NCBI RefSeq assembly: GCF_000226095.1
Contig: NC_016474.1
Location: 372,001 to 436,000 of the forward strand
Length of the DNA stretch: 64,000 bases
DNA from: Thermothelomyces thermophilus ATCC 42464
Lineage: Eukaryota > Ascomycota > Sordariomycetes > Sordariales > Chaetomiaceae
Reading direction: 5' to 3'
Positions within the stretch are counted from its first letter, which is position 1, and every line of letters starts with the position of its first letter. Shown here piece after piece: positions 11,686 through 21,477 of this stretch. Made by a program: the position numbers and the translations under genes. The notes beneath the pieces are model-generated. The model worked only from the letters and a program-made list of their open reading frames with translations. It searched no databases and was not told where the DNA came from.

Positions 11686-12782
11686 AGTTTAGAGCGAAAA
11701 TCTTTTGGTATTACTGTTTTTTCTTGAGTTTTGGAAGACTCTCCTTTTGTTTGTAAGCGTGTACGGACTACAATCCAATCCTCTGGGCGTCCATCGTACA
11801 AGGAGCCGCGGTACTGTATTCTCTCCTCATTCTACTCATTGTCTTTCTTGTCTCTCTTCCTTTTAACCATCTTTAAATGATGGGGAAGGCGAGATTCCAG
11901 CGGTCCACTCCTTCGCAGAAGTCAATAGGAGAAAAAAAAAAAAAAAAAAAAGCCCTCGCGAGTGCGAACAGCAGTCACGCCCCGTTGCAACGGGCCAAAG
12001 AGCCGACCCGTGACCCGCCCGGGTGCTCAGAGGCTACTGCTCGCAAATGCCGGCCCCGGGGTTTAATGCCGTGCTATCGCAGGCTCCGCGGCTCGGTCCA
12101 GTGGGCAGGAGTCCCGATTCAAATGGCCGAGTGTGCGCCGTCGACGACGATTGGACGGCGCCCTCGACTGGCCTTTTTTATCCGTCTTGGACTCCTCGAT
12201 CGCCCTCTCTCGCCAAGCGTGATCTACCAAGACACATTTCTCCTCGAATGAATTTTGCCTTTAGCCATTGGCCAACTAGGCCGATGCAGCTCCCGGAGAG
12301 AGCTGCGATTTTCTCGTCGGGTACCCCCTCACCGAAACATCTTATATTATAATTAGTGCTTCCAAATGACAGAGTCCTGTTATTGGCTGTCTGCTGGCAC
12401 TCCACAATATCAATAAGCTGACGTTACAGCGCCTACGGTAGATAGACCGGGAGGAAACGCGAGCTTTCGAACGATGAAGAAAGTTTCCAAGCAATAGAGT
12501 GTATGTTGGACGGGGATGTGTGCCTATGTGCTCGCGCGCGTGGGTGTATATGTGTATGCGCCTGTGTGGGTGAGCGTGCCTATTTACGTGTATATATATT
12601 TATATATATGGATATCAACAAGGCCATCTATGAAGTAATTAGAACAGCTCTCTGCTTAACCAGGTCCAGGGCTCACCAACGCAACTGGTACTTCCCTCTT
12701 CTTTTCTACCCTTGGTGCTCTCCTCTGGATCTATTCTTTCTTCTCTTTCTCGGACCGTAGCCCATCCGCGGCCTCCTTCGAC
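11686..12782. other. Intergenic region with tyrosinase promoter
   Basis: No gene is supported. It has an A20 run at 11932-11951, a GT/GC-rich alternating tract at about 12515-12580, and an alternating TA block at 12591-12609. The TA block lies 174 bases upstream of the tyrosinase ATG and could serve as a TATA element. Confidence 0.5.
12591..12609 (+). promoter_or_regulatory. Candidate TATA-like element of the tyrosinase gene
   Basis: Alternating TATATATATTTATATATAT sits about 174 bases before the start codon in otherwise mixed sequence. The assignment is by position and composition only; it could be a simple repeat. Confidence 0.3.
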
Positions 12783-14761
12783 ATGCGAGGGATTCAGAGT
12801 CTCGTGAGCCTGTCCTTGCTCGCCGGAGCTTGGGCGAACCCGATGCACAAGAGATGGAAGCCCAACGCGTAGGCAATATTGTCACGCCCAAAGACCGTCT
12901 CGTCTCTGTTCCCAACTGACATGCCGCCAGGCCCCGGAACCCGGACTTCCCCCTTGACGAAGTCGACAAGCTCGAGGAGTCCATCATGCCCAATGTTGAG
13001 GCATGGATGTCCAAGCGCCCGGCCAAATACAGCAACTGCACTCTCGAGAATGCGGGCATCCGGAGGGAATGGTACGATCAGAGGCCATGCCATACCGGCT
13101 GACTGACTGACTGACTGACTGCCTGACTGACTGGCCTGACTGACTAATAAACGCCCAACAGGAGCGACCTCTCGGTGGACGAGCGCAAGGAGTACATCAG
13201 CGCCGTCCTCTGCCTCCAGTCCAAGCCTTCCAAGATTCCCGAGGGCGAGGTCCCTGGGGCCCTGAGCCGCTTCGACGACTTTGTGGCGACGCACATGACC
13301 ATGGCAGGCCAGCTGCACAGCCCAACCAACCTATTTGCCGCCCACCGGTACTTCATCCACGCCTACGAGAAGGCACTGCGTGAGGAGTGCGGCTACAAGG
13401 GGTATCAGCCGGTAAGAGTGACATGACCCTTTGTTTCCCCTACCTTGGAAAATAAGAAACAAAAAGTTTTAAAAGGTTGTTATGTTCTGTTTTGTCCCAC
13501 TGGCTGACCCTCTTTCTCTCGTTTCCTTTTAAAGTACATGAACTACGACCGCTATGCTGACGACCCCCTCAACACACCCTTGTTTGACGGCAGTGACAGC
13601 AGCATGAGTGGTAACGGCGGTCCGTACAACTACTCCGGCATCCCCCAGCCCTTCCCAAAGCCGTATAACTTGATTCCTCCGGCTGGTGGTGGCGGTTGTG
13701 TCACCGAGGGCCCCTTCAGAGAGTGAGTTCAAGCTGACAATCTCCTCCTCCTCTTGCTCCTCCCTTTTCTCCCCTCCCTTTTCTCCCCTCCCTTTTCTCC
13801 CCTCCCTTTTCTCCCCTCCCTTTTCTTCCCCCCCTCCCCCCTTCTTCTCTCTTAATTATCCCCCTGGCCTCTTCCGCCCGGGTTTGTTTCCTCGGTTACA
13901 TCGTTACATCGTTACATAAAACTGACAGAGAGGATGCGCACAACAACAGCATGGTAGTCTCGCTGGGCCCCAAGGGCGGCCTCTTCCACGACATACCGCG
14001 CAACCCGCGGGCGGACGGACTAGGCTCCAACCCGCGGTGCCTCCGCCGCGACGTCAACAAGTATTCGGCCCGAGGCGCCCGCGCCAACTACACCTACAGC
14101 GCCATCATGGACAACCCGGATATCGACAGCTTCTACAACCGCTACATGGGCATGCCGCAGCTCAAGGGGGACCCTTACCCGTGGGGTCTCCATAGCTCCG
14201 GCCACTACCTCATCGGTGGCGACCCGGGCGGCGTAAGTAGCCTTTTCTTGATTTTTTTTTTGTTCTTGATTTTTGTTATTTATTCCCCCCCCCCTTTTTT
14301 TTTGTCCTGTGATTGTTTTGAAGTGTCCATTAATTACCTAGTCAACTGTTCAAATTAATTATTATCTGTCCCTCACGCAGCACTCCCAGATTGCCAACCA
14401 ATTCTGCTAACCATGGTTCTCACCTCCCCTCCCCCCTTGGGTTCAGGACTTCTACTGCTCTCCCGGCGACCCGCTCTTCTACTTCCACCACGGCATGCTC
14501 GACCGGGTCTGGTGGATCTGGCAGATGCAGGACCCGGAGAACCGCGTCCAAGCCGTCCCGGGGACCAACACGATGCCGATGCCGCCCTTGATGGCCGCCA
14601 ACTTGGAGAGCGAGGCGGCCGCGACGACGACGCACAAGCGGGCGGTCAACGTCAGCGACCTGGTTGTGGACCTGGGCTGGACGGCGCCCCCGGTCAAGTT
14701 GGTCGACCTGAACGAGCAGCTGGGCGGTCTGGGCGGCGAGCTGTGCTACATCTACGTGTGA
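12783..14761 (+). CDS. Secreted tyrosinase (type 3 copper polyphenol oxidase)
   Basis: Six exons (12783-12868, 12931-13071, 13162-13411, 13535-13722, 13929-14232, 14447-14761) give 427 residues. Tyrosinases hydroxylate monophenols and/or oxidise o-diphenols to quinones at a dinuclear copper site. A signal peptide is visible (GIQSLVSLSLLAGAWA, then NPMHKR), so the enzyme is likely secreted. CuA histidines are H120 and H128 (ATHMTMAGQLH) and H137 (AAHRYF). CuB histidines are H310, H314 (HSSGH) and H337 (YFHHGMLDR). The protein ends soon after the CuB domain, so it is a short-form fungal enzyme without the long C-terminal shielding domain. Introns two and four contain simple repeats. The fifth intron joins GGDPGG directly to DFYCSPGDP, as in relatives; retaining a nearby frame would add an early stop. 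Whether it acts as tyrosinase or only as catechol oxidase cannot be read from sequence. Confidence 0.94.
13099..13144. repeat. TGAC-type tetranucleotide tract in tyrosinase intron 2
   Basis: Imperfect GACT/TGAC repeats fill much of the 90-base intron (13072-13161). Confidence 0.85.
13761..13830. repeat. 14-base pyrimidine tandem repeat in tyrosinase intron 4
   Basis: The unit TCCCTTTTCTCCCC is repeated five times, the last copy with one change. It forms a long polypyrimidine tract upstream of the acceptor at 13928. Confidence 0.9.
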
Positions 14762-15100
14762 AAAAAAAAAAAAAAAAAGCCGGCTTGCGGGTCGACTCGA
14801 CGAGAGGAAGAATTGTTGAGGTGGGCTTGATGGTTGGTTGCGACGAAGGACTGCCCGGTTCACCGTTGATGAGACTTGTCGTGCACTCCTCAAGTATGGA
14901 TTAATTAGGTAAGATCGAATTGCTGACAAAGTAGCATGCTACTCGTTTATTTACTTCTTAATAATTCCGGCCGTCGAGAATCACAATTACTCGTGATAAT
15001 ACTGCTCTAGGAAGAAGTCATACCCAGAATCAAACAAACAAACCTCCCTACCTTAACCATACCTCAGAGATTGAGGACTTTCGTGCTCAACGTTCTCTAA
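14762..15100. other. Convergent 3' flank
   Basis: A run of about 17 A begins directly at the tyrosinase stop codon. The rest is AT-rich 3' flank shared with the minus-strand gene that ends at 15101. No coding frame is supported. Confidence 0.55.
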
Positions 15101-16102
15101 TTAATATATAGCAAATCTAACTCTCTTACGCTGGCGTTTGCCACCGCCTGCTCTCTGTTTTCTTATCCTGTATCTCTCGAATCTGTCAGGCGAGACGTAG
15201 CAGATGACAGTTCCCGAGACAAGGGCGAGAGCGACGACAGCGGAGGTCATAATAACCCGTGCCGGGTGCGAAGCAGCCCACTCTTCGAGTTGGCTGGCCT
15301 TGAGGAGTACTGGAAGGAATGGGCGGAGCCAGTTCCGGTACTTCCAGGACAACCGAAACAGGGACAGAGTTAGAGCCGCGGCCCGCTTGGTAATCCCGAG
15401 CCACCGCAGACATTCCCCCCAAGCGCTCGAGAGGACGGCCTGCTGCCAAGCCAAGAGAGTCTGTCCTGCCGTCGTCGCCGGGTGTTTCGGGGCCGCTTCG
15501 ACTGCCGCCGCGGCGCCGCCGGCGGCAAACCGAAACCTCGCCTTGAGCAGCCGCAACGCCGCGGTCGCGTGCGGAAGCGGATCATCGCCGCCCAGCCGCG
15601 CGCGGACGAGCCGCTGGGCGGCCCGCAGCCTGTTGACGGCGAGACTGCCCCAGCACGTGGCCGGAACGCCGTACCAGTCCGGGATGCCAGTGTCCCGGTG
15701 GTAGACGCACCGCCGGAGCGGATCGATCAGGGTGAGGTAGGCATCATGGTACGCCCGGAGCGGGTCGACGACGAGACCGGGGATCCCGCCGACCTGCGGG
15801 CCCAGCAGCGCTATGCGGGCGATGACGGCGTGGTATGCGTGAGTGATCTCGTCGTCAAACCAGACAGGCGTGACCCCGAGCAGGCTATATGGGGTTCCTG
15901 CGGTGTCTCGGCCGGTGAGGACCATCCAGGGGTCCATCACGACGAACAGCAGGGCGAAGACGATGATGCCCAGAGCCCATTTCGCGCCTCTGCTGGATGC
16001 GATCCGCGCCCGGAGCTTGCCCGCCAGCGCAAGGTGGTCTCCAAGGGAGGGCGAGAGCGCAGATAGAATTATGAACGCCGCCTCTGGGGACTGAAGGACC
16101 AT
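15101..16102 (-). CDS. Membrane protein with a degenerate J-domain-like segment
   Basis: A single exon gives 333 residues, with a strong start context (AACCATGG). A hydrophobic segment at about residues 41-56 and a second at about 283-305 predict membrane anchors; the C-terminal tail is very basic (GGGKRQRKRVRF). Residues 71-145 resemble a J domain in layout: PYSLLGV, then DDEITHAYHAVI (helix II-like), then AYLTLIDPLRRCVYHRDTGIPDWYG (helix III/IV-like). The HPD tripeptide that contacts Hsp70 is absent. The resemblance is a pattern reading and not proven homology. If it is right, the protein would not stimulate Hsp70 in the usual way. No function is assigned. It sits convergent with the tyrosinase gene. 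Confidence 0.7.
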   Translation of the reverse strand: MVLQSPEAAFIILSALSPSLGDHLALAGKLRARIASSRGAKWALGIIVFALLFVVMDPWMVLTGRDTAGTPYSLLGVTPVWFDDEITHAYHAVIARIALLGPQVGGIPGLVVDPLRAYHDAYLTLIDPLRRCVYHRDTGIPDWYGVPATCWGSLAVNRLRAAQRLVRARLGGDDPLPHATAALRLLKARFRFAAGGAAAAVEAAPKHPATTAGQTLLAWQQAVLSSAWGECLRWLGITKRAAALTLSLFRLSWKYRNWLRPFLPVLLKASQLEEWAASHPARVIMTSAVVALALVSGTVICYVSPDRFERYRIRKQRAGGGKRQRKRVRFAIY

Positions 16103-16383
16103 GGTTGAGGGTTTCTAAGGGAAGAAGATAGGTTAGGTAATTACTCTATAATTAAACCTGTTGCCGTACCTAATTAGAGGCAAACAACAGAGTTGTGCCG
16201 GTCGACATGACCACGGCAGCAAAAAAGGAGCCTTGATCTCATGTTTTTATACTATGCCTCATTGAAGGGAACTACCCTGACCACGGGTTGAGTTTTGTTG
16301 TGGTTGACTAAGGTCTTATTAGCAAAGCAATGTTGATGTGAACTCTTTGTCTTTAATTATTGTATGTACGAGAACAACCGAAA

Positions 16384-16812
16384 ATGCCGCTGCTTCTTGT
16401 CATGGACAACCTACACAAGCTCATCCCCAATCACAGAACAATGGGCTCTCTTTTTTCGAATACACTAGCCTTCGTGGCTTCTCGGCGGCGGCTGGGTGAA
16501 CACGAGATGGACACCCGACAGGGCAACTGGACATCTGTGGTGTTGGACGGGATCGACGGCGACCAGAGCGGGATCACGACCGACTTTGGCCTGCGCGTGA
16601 CCCTGGAGGAGGCTGTCGTGCTCCAGACCGGAGGGGTGGTGAACGTCAAGTTTGAGAGCGAGGCCGCGTTCAAGGTGGGCGACAACATGGCCGGCGCGTG
16701 CGGCGCGAGTGGCGTGTGCAATTGGGTACTGAAGAGCGAGAACGCCCCTGTTTTTGTCAAGCAAAAGTTGGTTGAGTTGGAGTGTGTGGCCGGCACGTGT
16801 GAGCTGGTGTAG
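16384..16812 (+). CDS. Small protein of unknown function
   Basis: One exon gives 142 residues from the ATG at 16384, which has A at -3; later in-frame ATGs at 16402 and 16441 are possible. The family was not recognised. The N-terminus is moderately hydrophobic/basic. The middle (VVLDGIDGDQSGITTDFGL) and the region after it look like a compact beta-rich domain. Four cysteines lie near the C-terminus (ACGASGVC, ECVAGTC). Codon use is GC3-rich like neighbouring genes, which argues for a real gene. It could be a small cytosolic protein or part of a larger gene whose other exons I did not find. Confidence 0.5.
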   Translation: MPLLLVMDNLHKLIPNHRTMGSLFSNTLAFVASRRRLGEHEMDTRQGNWTSVVLDGIDGDQSGITTDFGLRVTLEEAVVLQTGGVVNVKFESEAAFKVGDNMAGACGASGVCNWVLKSENAPVFVKQKLVELECVAGTCELV

Positions 16813-17324
16813 GTGGAGTGAGGGAAGAGGATGAAGAGGGGGAAGGGATACAGAGAAGAGAGGGAAAAGCAAAGAGAAAGAGCAAAACGAAACAAAAAGA
16901 ATGATAGAACGGATGAAAGAAAGAACGGGGTGAGTGGAGCAGAGGATACCAGAACCGAAAAAGGGGGTTTTTGAGACTCAGGAGATGGTACCTTATGTAG
17001 AGAACTGGACGTTCGTGGATATGTCTGGATGTACAGTACATGCATCTTGCGACGGCCCAACTTCACAGATCGGGAGAAGAATTGCCAGTTCGCGATGACT
17101 CTGCATGGTTGGCAACGCCCTTTCGTTGACGAGGGCAACCCCACTTCCCCGAGCGGGGTGTTCTGTGACTCAGAAGATGTGATGTCAAGTTCAAATTGAT
17201 CAAGCACCGTCATCCATCCACGCAAAATCTGCCTGTCATCGCCGGATTCCCCTGTCCACCGGGCGAATCACAGCAGGTAGTCCCAAAAACTGCACCCCCT
17301 TAAGCCGCAACACTCGGCGCAATC
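16813..17324. other. Intergenic region
   Basis: Purine-rich on the plus strand from 16813 to about 16930, then mixed sequence with a GTACAGTAC word at 17031. It contains the promoter of the PhzF-family gene. No coding frame is supported. Confidence 0.55.
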
Positions 17325-18377
17325 ATGGCCGGCCACGACGCTCCGAAGCTCGACTTCGTCACCGTCGACGTCTTCACGGACACCCGCTTCGTGGGCAACC
17401 CGCTCGCCGTGGTTTTCGTCCCGGCCGCTCTCCGCGACCGCATCGATCAGTCGACCAAGCAGCGCATCGCGCGCGAGTTCAACCTCTCCGAGACGGTCTT
17501 CCTGCACACGCTCGACAACGAACCCAACAGGAGCGTCACGACCCGCGAGATCGACATCTTCACCACCGAGGATGAGCTGCCGTTCGCCGGCCACCCGACC
17601 ATCGGTTCGGCCTACCTGGTCCTGAAGCACCTCGGCTGGAGCCACGTCGACACGCTGCAGACCAAGGCCGGACCCATCCGCATTGAGTCACTCCAGGACC
17701 AGGACCAGGGCCGGGGCCAGGGCAGAGTGAGGGCGGCGATCCCGCACGCGGTGCACATCCACCAGCAGACGCTCGGCGGGATCCTCGAGTCGCCGTCCGG
17801 GCCCCTCGCCAGCGCCGCGGCCGACGCCATCCGGCAAGGCCTGTCGGCGGACGCCGACATCCGCGCCGCCGAGCTGGCCGCCCCGGTCGTGAGCATCGTC
17901 CGCGGCATGACCTTTGTGCTCGTCCGGCTGCCGAGCCTCGAGCACCTGGCCCGCGTCACGCCGGCCCGCCGGATCGACTTTGGCAAGGTGCCCGAGCTGC
18001 TGGACCAAGGCGAGTGGCACGACAGTTTCGTGTCGCGGTACTACTACGTCCCGCGCGGACAGGAGGCAGACGAGGGAGCCCTCGCGGACGACGGCAGCCG
18101 CTCGTGGAAGATCCAGACCAGGATGGTGGAGCTGGGCTTCGAGGACCCTGCTACCGGCAGCGCGGCGTGCGCGCTGGCGAGCTATCTGGCGGTCAGGAAC
18201 GAGGCCGTGAGAGGGGCGCGCTTTGAGATCACGCAGGGCGTCGAGATGGGGAGGCGCAGCGACATTGTTGTGGATACGGTCGCGCTCAAGGACAAGGAGT
18301 CGGGGGAGGTCAAGATCAAGGAGCTGTTCCTGGGAGGGACGGCAGTCGTGGTGATGAGCGGAAGCATTGCGGTCTGA
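17325..18377 (+). CDS. PhzF-family isomerase/epimerase-like protein
   Basis: An intronless gene of 350 residues. The PhzF fold is shared by phenazine biosynthesis isomerase and many uncharacterised enzymes related to diaminopimelate epimerase. Family signatures visible are RFVGNPLAVV near the start, NLSETVFL with the presumed catalytic E56, LPFAGHPTIGSAYLVL (residues 85-100), and FEDPATGSAACALASYL near residue 272. Length is a little above bacterial PhzF. A charged DQDQGRGQGR insert near residues 125-134 is probably a loop. The substrate cannot be inferred; no phenazine genes are nearby, so a phenazine role should not be assumed. Confidence 0.9.
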   Translation: MAGHDAPKLDFVTVDVFTDTRFVGNPLAVVFVPAALRDRIDQSTKQRIAREFNLSETVFLHTLDNEPNRSVTTREIDIFTTEDELPFAGHPTIGSAYLVLKHLGWSHVDTLQTKAGPIRIESLQDQDQGRGQGRVRAAIPHAVHIHQQTLGGILESPSGPLASAAADAIRQGLSADADIRAAELAAPVVSIVRGMTFVLVRLPSLEHLARVTPARRIDFGKVPELLDQGEWHDSFVSRYYYVPRGQEADEGALADDGSRSWKIQTRMVELGFEDPATGSAACALASYLAVRNEAVRGARFEITQGVEMGRRSDIVVDTVALKDKESGEVKIKELFLGGTAVVVMSGSIAV

Positions 18378-18876
18378 GCAAGAGACTCATCGGTGGAGTC
18401 AAACACCGATTTGAAAGGTGTTGTCGTGGATAGAATGCAAAAGCACACCGTCGCAAGCGCTCATAGAACTTGATATTGTCGAAAATTAGATCAGCTGGTT
18501 GGAAAGATTCGATACCTCGTGGATTCTTTTTAATACGCTGCGCTTCCGCGATCCTCGTCCTTCGTGGCCATTGAGAACCGCGATGAGTTCTCCTTGCTGA
18601 GTAAATTACCTGACTGAATGTTACACGCAGGAACCACGAAGCTCGGCCAGTTGCAGGTGAAGAAACAATGGGAACGCGGAAGCAGGGAGGCTTGGTTGGC
18701 CACTGCACTTTCCAAGTGGAGCCTTGCTGGTAATTACTGCTTGGCTCGTGCCCGTGCTGCAGCGCGACAGGCTAGGTAGTCGCCAGTTGCCAAAAAGTTG
18801 GGTAACTTGCAAGTCGCATCCAGGCCCAGGACAAGCAGACCCGATCAGCTTCGAGGAACACGCGCAAAACATCAAG
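18378..18876. other. Intergenic region upstream of Prp19
   Basis: No gene is supported. It should hold the 3' end of the PhzF gene and the promoter and leader of Prp19. Confidence 0.55.
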
Positions 18877-20577
18877 ATGCTGTGCGCACGTACGTTGACA
18901 TCTCGGATGGCGTTTCCAGAGTGGGAAAGCTGACAATTGGTGCAGTTTCAGGCGAGGTTCCCGAGGAGCCCGTGGTGTCGAGGAAGACAGGTTCGTGTTG
19001 CCTCGCTGTCGCTCCCGACAAGGCGGTATTGCCCTGTCTAACAAATATTCTCAGGCACCGTGTTCGAGAAGCGCCTGATCCTCAAGTACATCGAAGAGAA
19101 CGGGAAGGAACCCGGCACCAACGAAGAACTCGACCCCGAAGATCTGCTTGATGTCAAGACGAGCCGGGTGGTTCGGCCGCGGCCTCCAAACTTCACCTCC
19201 CTGCCGTCGCTCCTCAAGGCTTTCCAGGACGAGTGGGACGCGCTGGTGCTCGAGACATACAATACAAGGGAACAGCTGGCGCGGACGAGGGAGGAATTGG
19301 CAACAGCGCTCTACCAGCACGACGCTGCCGTGCGTGTCATTGCCCGCTTGACCAAGGAGCGAGATGAGGCACGCGAGGCCCTCGCCAAGCTCACCGTTAC
19401 GCCGGCATCGGCTGGCGCGGCGAACGGCGATGCCATGGCAGTCGACAGCGAGAGCCTCCCCCAGAACCTGGTGGAGCACGTCCAAGAGTTGCAACAACAG
19501 TACGTGGCTTTGAAATTTCCCGCAAGCCGTGCGGACCCACGCTGACTCTCCGCAGATTAATGAAGGGCCGCAAGAAGCGCCCCATTCCCCAGGGCTGGGC
19601 TAGCTCCGATGAAGTTGCTGCTCTCCAGCAGGTAGCGTACGCCGACCTGGCCGTTTCCCAAGCCTCGTGCCTCGGCATCGAGTCCGACTACGCGGCGATT
19701 GGCGGTCTGGACGGCAAGCTCGACATCTATTCGATTCAGGCCAACAAGGTAGAGAGGACGATCGATATCGGCGAGCCGGTCACGGCCACAGTTTGGACCG
19801 GCAGCAAGGTCATAGTGGCGACGTCCAAGGGGTCCGTGAAGGTGTTCGACAACGGCAGCGAGACTGCCTCCTTCCAAGCGCATGCGGGTGCCGTGACAGG
19901 TCTCTCAGTACATCCGGGCGGACGCCTCCTCGCATCCGTCGGCGTGGATAAGAGCTTCATCTTTTACGATTTGGATACGCTGCAGAAGGTCGCACGGGGC
20001 TACACCGATGCCAGTATGTTTCCTTTTTCCACTCATATCGACCCCTTCCCTCCCCTACCTCTCGGCCCTTCTTGTCCTGATCTGCGGCTGACTTGTTCTT
20101 CCAGGCCTCACCACCTGCGCGTTCCACCCGGACGGCAACCTCTTTGGCGCCGGCACACAGACAGGGGACGTCAAGGTGTTCAGGACGGATACCGGGGAGC
20201 AGGCAGAAACCTTCCCCTTGGGGACGCCGGTGCAGACGCTCGTCTTCTCCGAGAACGGCTTCTGGTTCGCCGCGGCTGGCAAGGGCCAGTCAACGACCAC
20301 CATTTTCGACCTGCGCAAGTCGGGTGCCGCGGCTCAGGTCAAGGAGCTACAAACGGGCGATGCCCAGGCGCTGGCATGGGATTACACGGGCCAGTACCTG
20401 GCCACGGCTGGGTCGACTGGTGTCACGGTGCAGATGTACATCAAGAGCTCCAAGTCGTGGTCCGAACCGCTCCGGACCAGTACCCCTGCGACTGCCCTGC
20501 GTTGGGGTGCAGAAGCCAAGACTCTCGTCACGGTGAGCAAGGAGGGAGTCGTGTCGGTCCTAGGAGCCAAGGAATAA
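18877..20577 (+). CDS. prp19: Pre-mRNA-processing factor 19 (U-box ubiquitin ligase, NineTeen complex)
   Basis: Five exons (18877-18889, 18946-18990, 19055-19499, 19556-20013, 20105-20577) give 477 residues. Prp19 is the scaffold U-box E3 ligase of the NineTeen complex that activates the spliceosome; it also acts in DNA repair. The N-terminal U-box reads MLCALSGEVPEEPVVSRKTG then TVFEKRLILKYI. A coiled-coil region follows (about 75-150: REQLARTREELATALYQHDA, RLTKERDEAREALA), which mediates tetramerisation in known Prp19. The C-terminal half is a WD40 propeller, with blocks such as GRLLASVGVDKSFIFYDLDT and LAWDYTGQYLATAG. The first coding exon has only 13 bases; it is supported by the exact match of the spliced N-terminus to the family. 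Length is normal. Confidence 0.95.
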
Positions 20578-21477
20578 TTGTGGGCGATTGGACGCCACAA
20601 TGGTTGTTGGGATGGATCCGGATGGCTTTGTATTTTGTTTTGTAAGAGTTCTGTTGTGCTGGGCGCCTGAAAACGTGTTCGATACCTGCGCTGGAAGAAG
20701 ACGATTATTCCAATTCAGGGTGTTGTGCGGATCTGCCGCTTTCCGTTGCTATGTGTAGTCTGTTCAGGGGAACATTATTGTTATGCTGTTCTTACGCAGT
20801 AGGCAGAGACCAGTACTGGCCTGGCTCGCTTGGTTTGTTTTGAGCAACGCGTAGCAGGCAGCGACAGCCGTGTGCAGGTGGCGAACCTTCCACTGTTACT
20901 CTTGGAGGGATCCGCAATATTCTGACAAGCCGCCGACGCATGCTTTCCGTGAAAAGTGGGTCCTGATCAAGGCACATGAGTGGTCTTTGCTAACGTTTAT
21001 TGTGCCGTGCACGGCGTCTCGCCAGGGCGAAAGCGGCGAATACCGCACACCACCAAACGCCCGAGGCCACGGCCCCAACTTCATCTCACTCGCCGCGGAG
21101 TCGGAAAGGCTGCTCTTTCGACGCGGCATAAGGCACCCGAAACCCCTGCATTTGCTACCTTTTTAGCCACTCTTCATTCCTTTTCTCCGGGTGCTTCGGT
21201 CGTCATAATAACTCTTGCCCCGCGCTCTTTCGGACAGCCGCACCTCTTTCTCCTCGAACCCGCACAGGGATCCCCGAAGACGACCGATTCCTTTCCCAAA
21301 ACATCGTCGTCAACCACTCAGGCCCAAGGGCTGTCTGTTGCCTCCTGTTCGTCACTCTCGACCGTCGGGACGGCACCGCAACGTCTTTTTCCCAAAATAT
21401 CCTTTGACGCGGGCTGTGGAATGCGCCTTCAAAGTGCACAGAATTGAGCGAACCTCGCAGCACGAAGGAGGGCCCAA
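20578..21477. other. Intergenic region
   Basis: It holds the 3' flank of Prp19 and the leader of the RING-like gene. The last 250 bases are pyrimidine-rich, typical of a fungal 5' leader. No coding frame is supported. Confidence 0.5.

Noticed and set aside
14381-14410. Possible extra tyrosinase exon (HSQIANQFC) ending in a stop
   Set aside because: It would truncate the protein before the last CuB histidine; direct splicing 14232 to 14447 gives the family sequence GGDPGG-DFYCSPGDP.
17325-18377. Phenazine biosynthesis function for the PhzF-family gene
   Set aside because: The PhzF fold is common in enzymes of unknown role, and no other phenazine gene is nearby.
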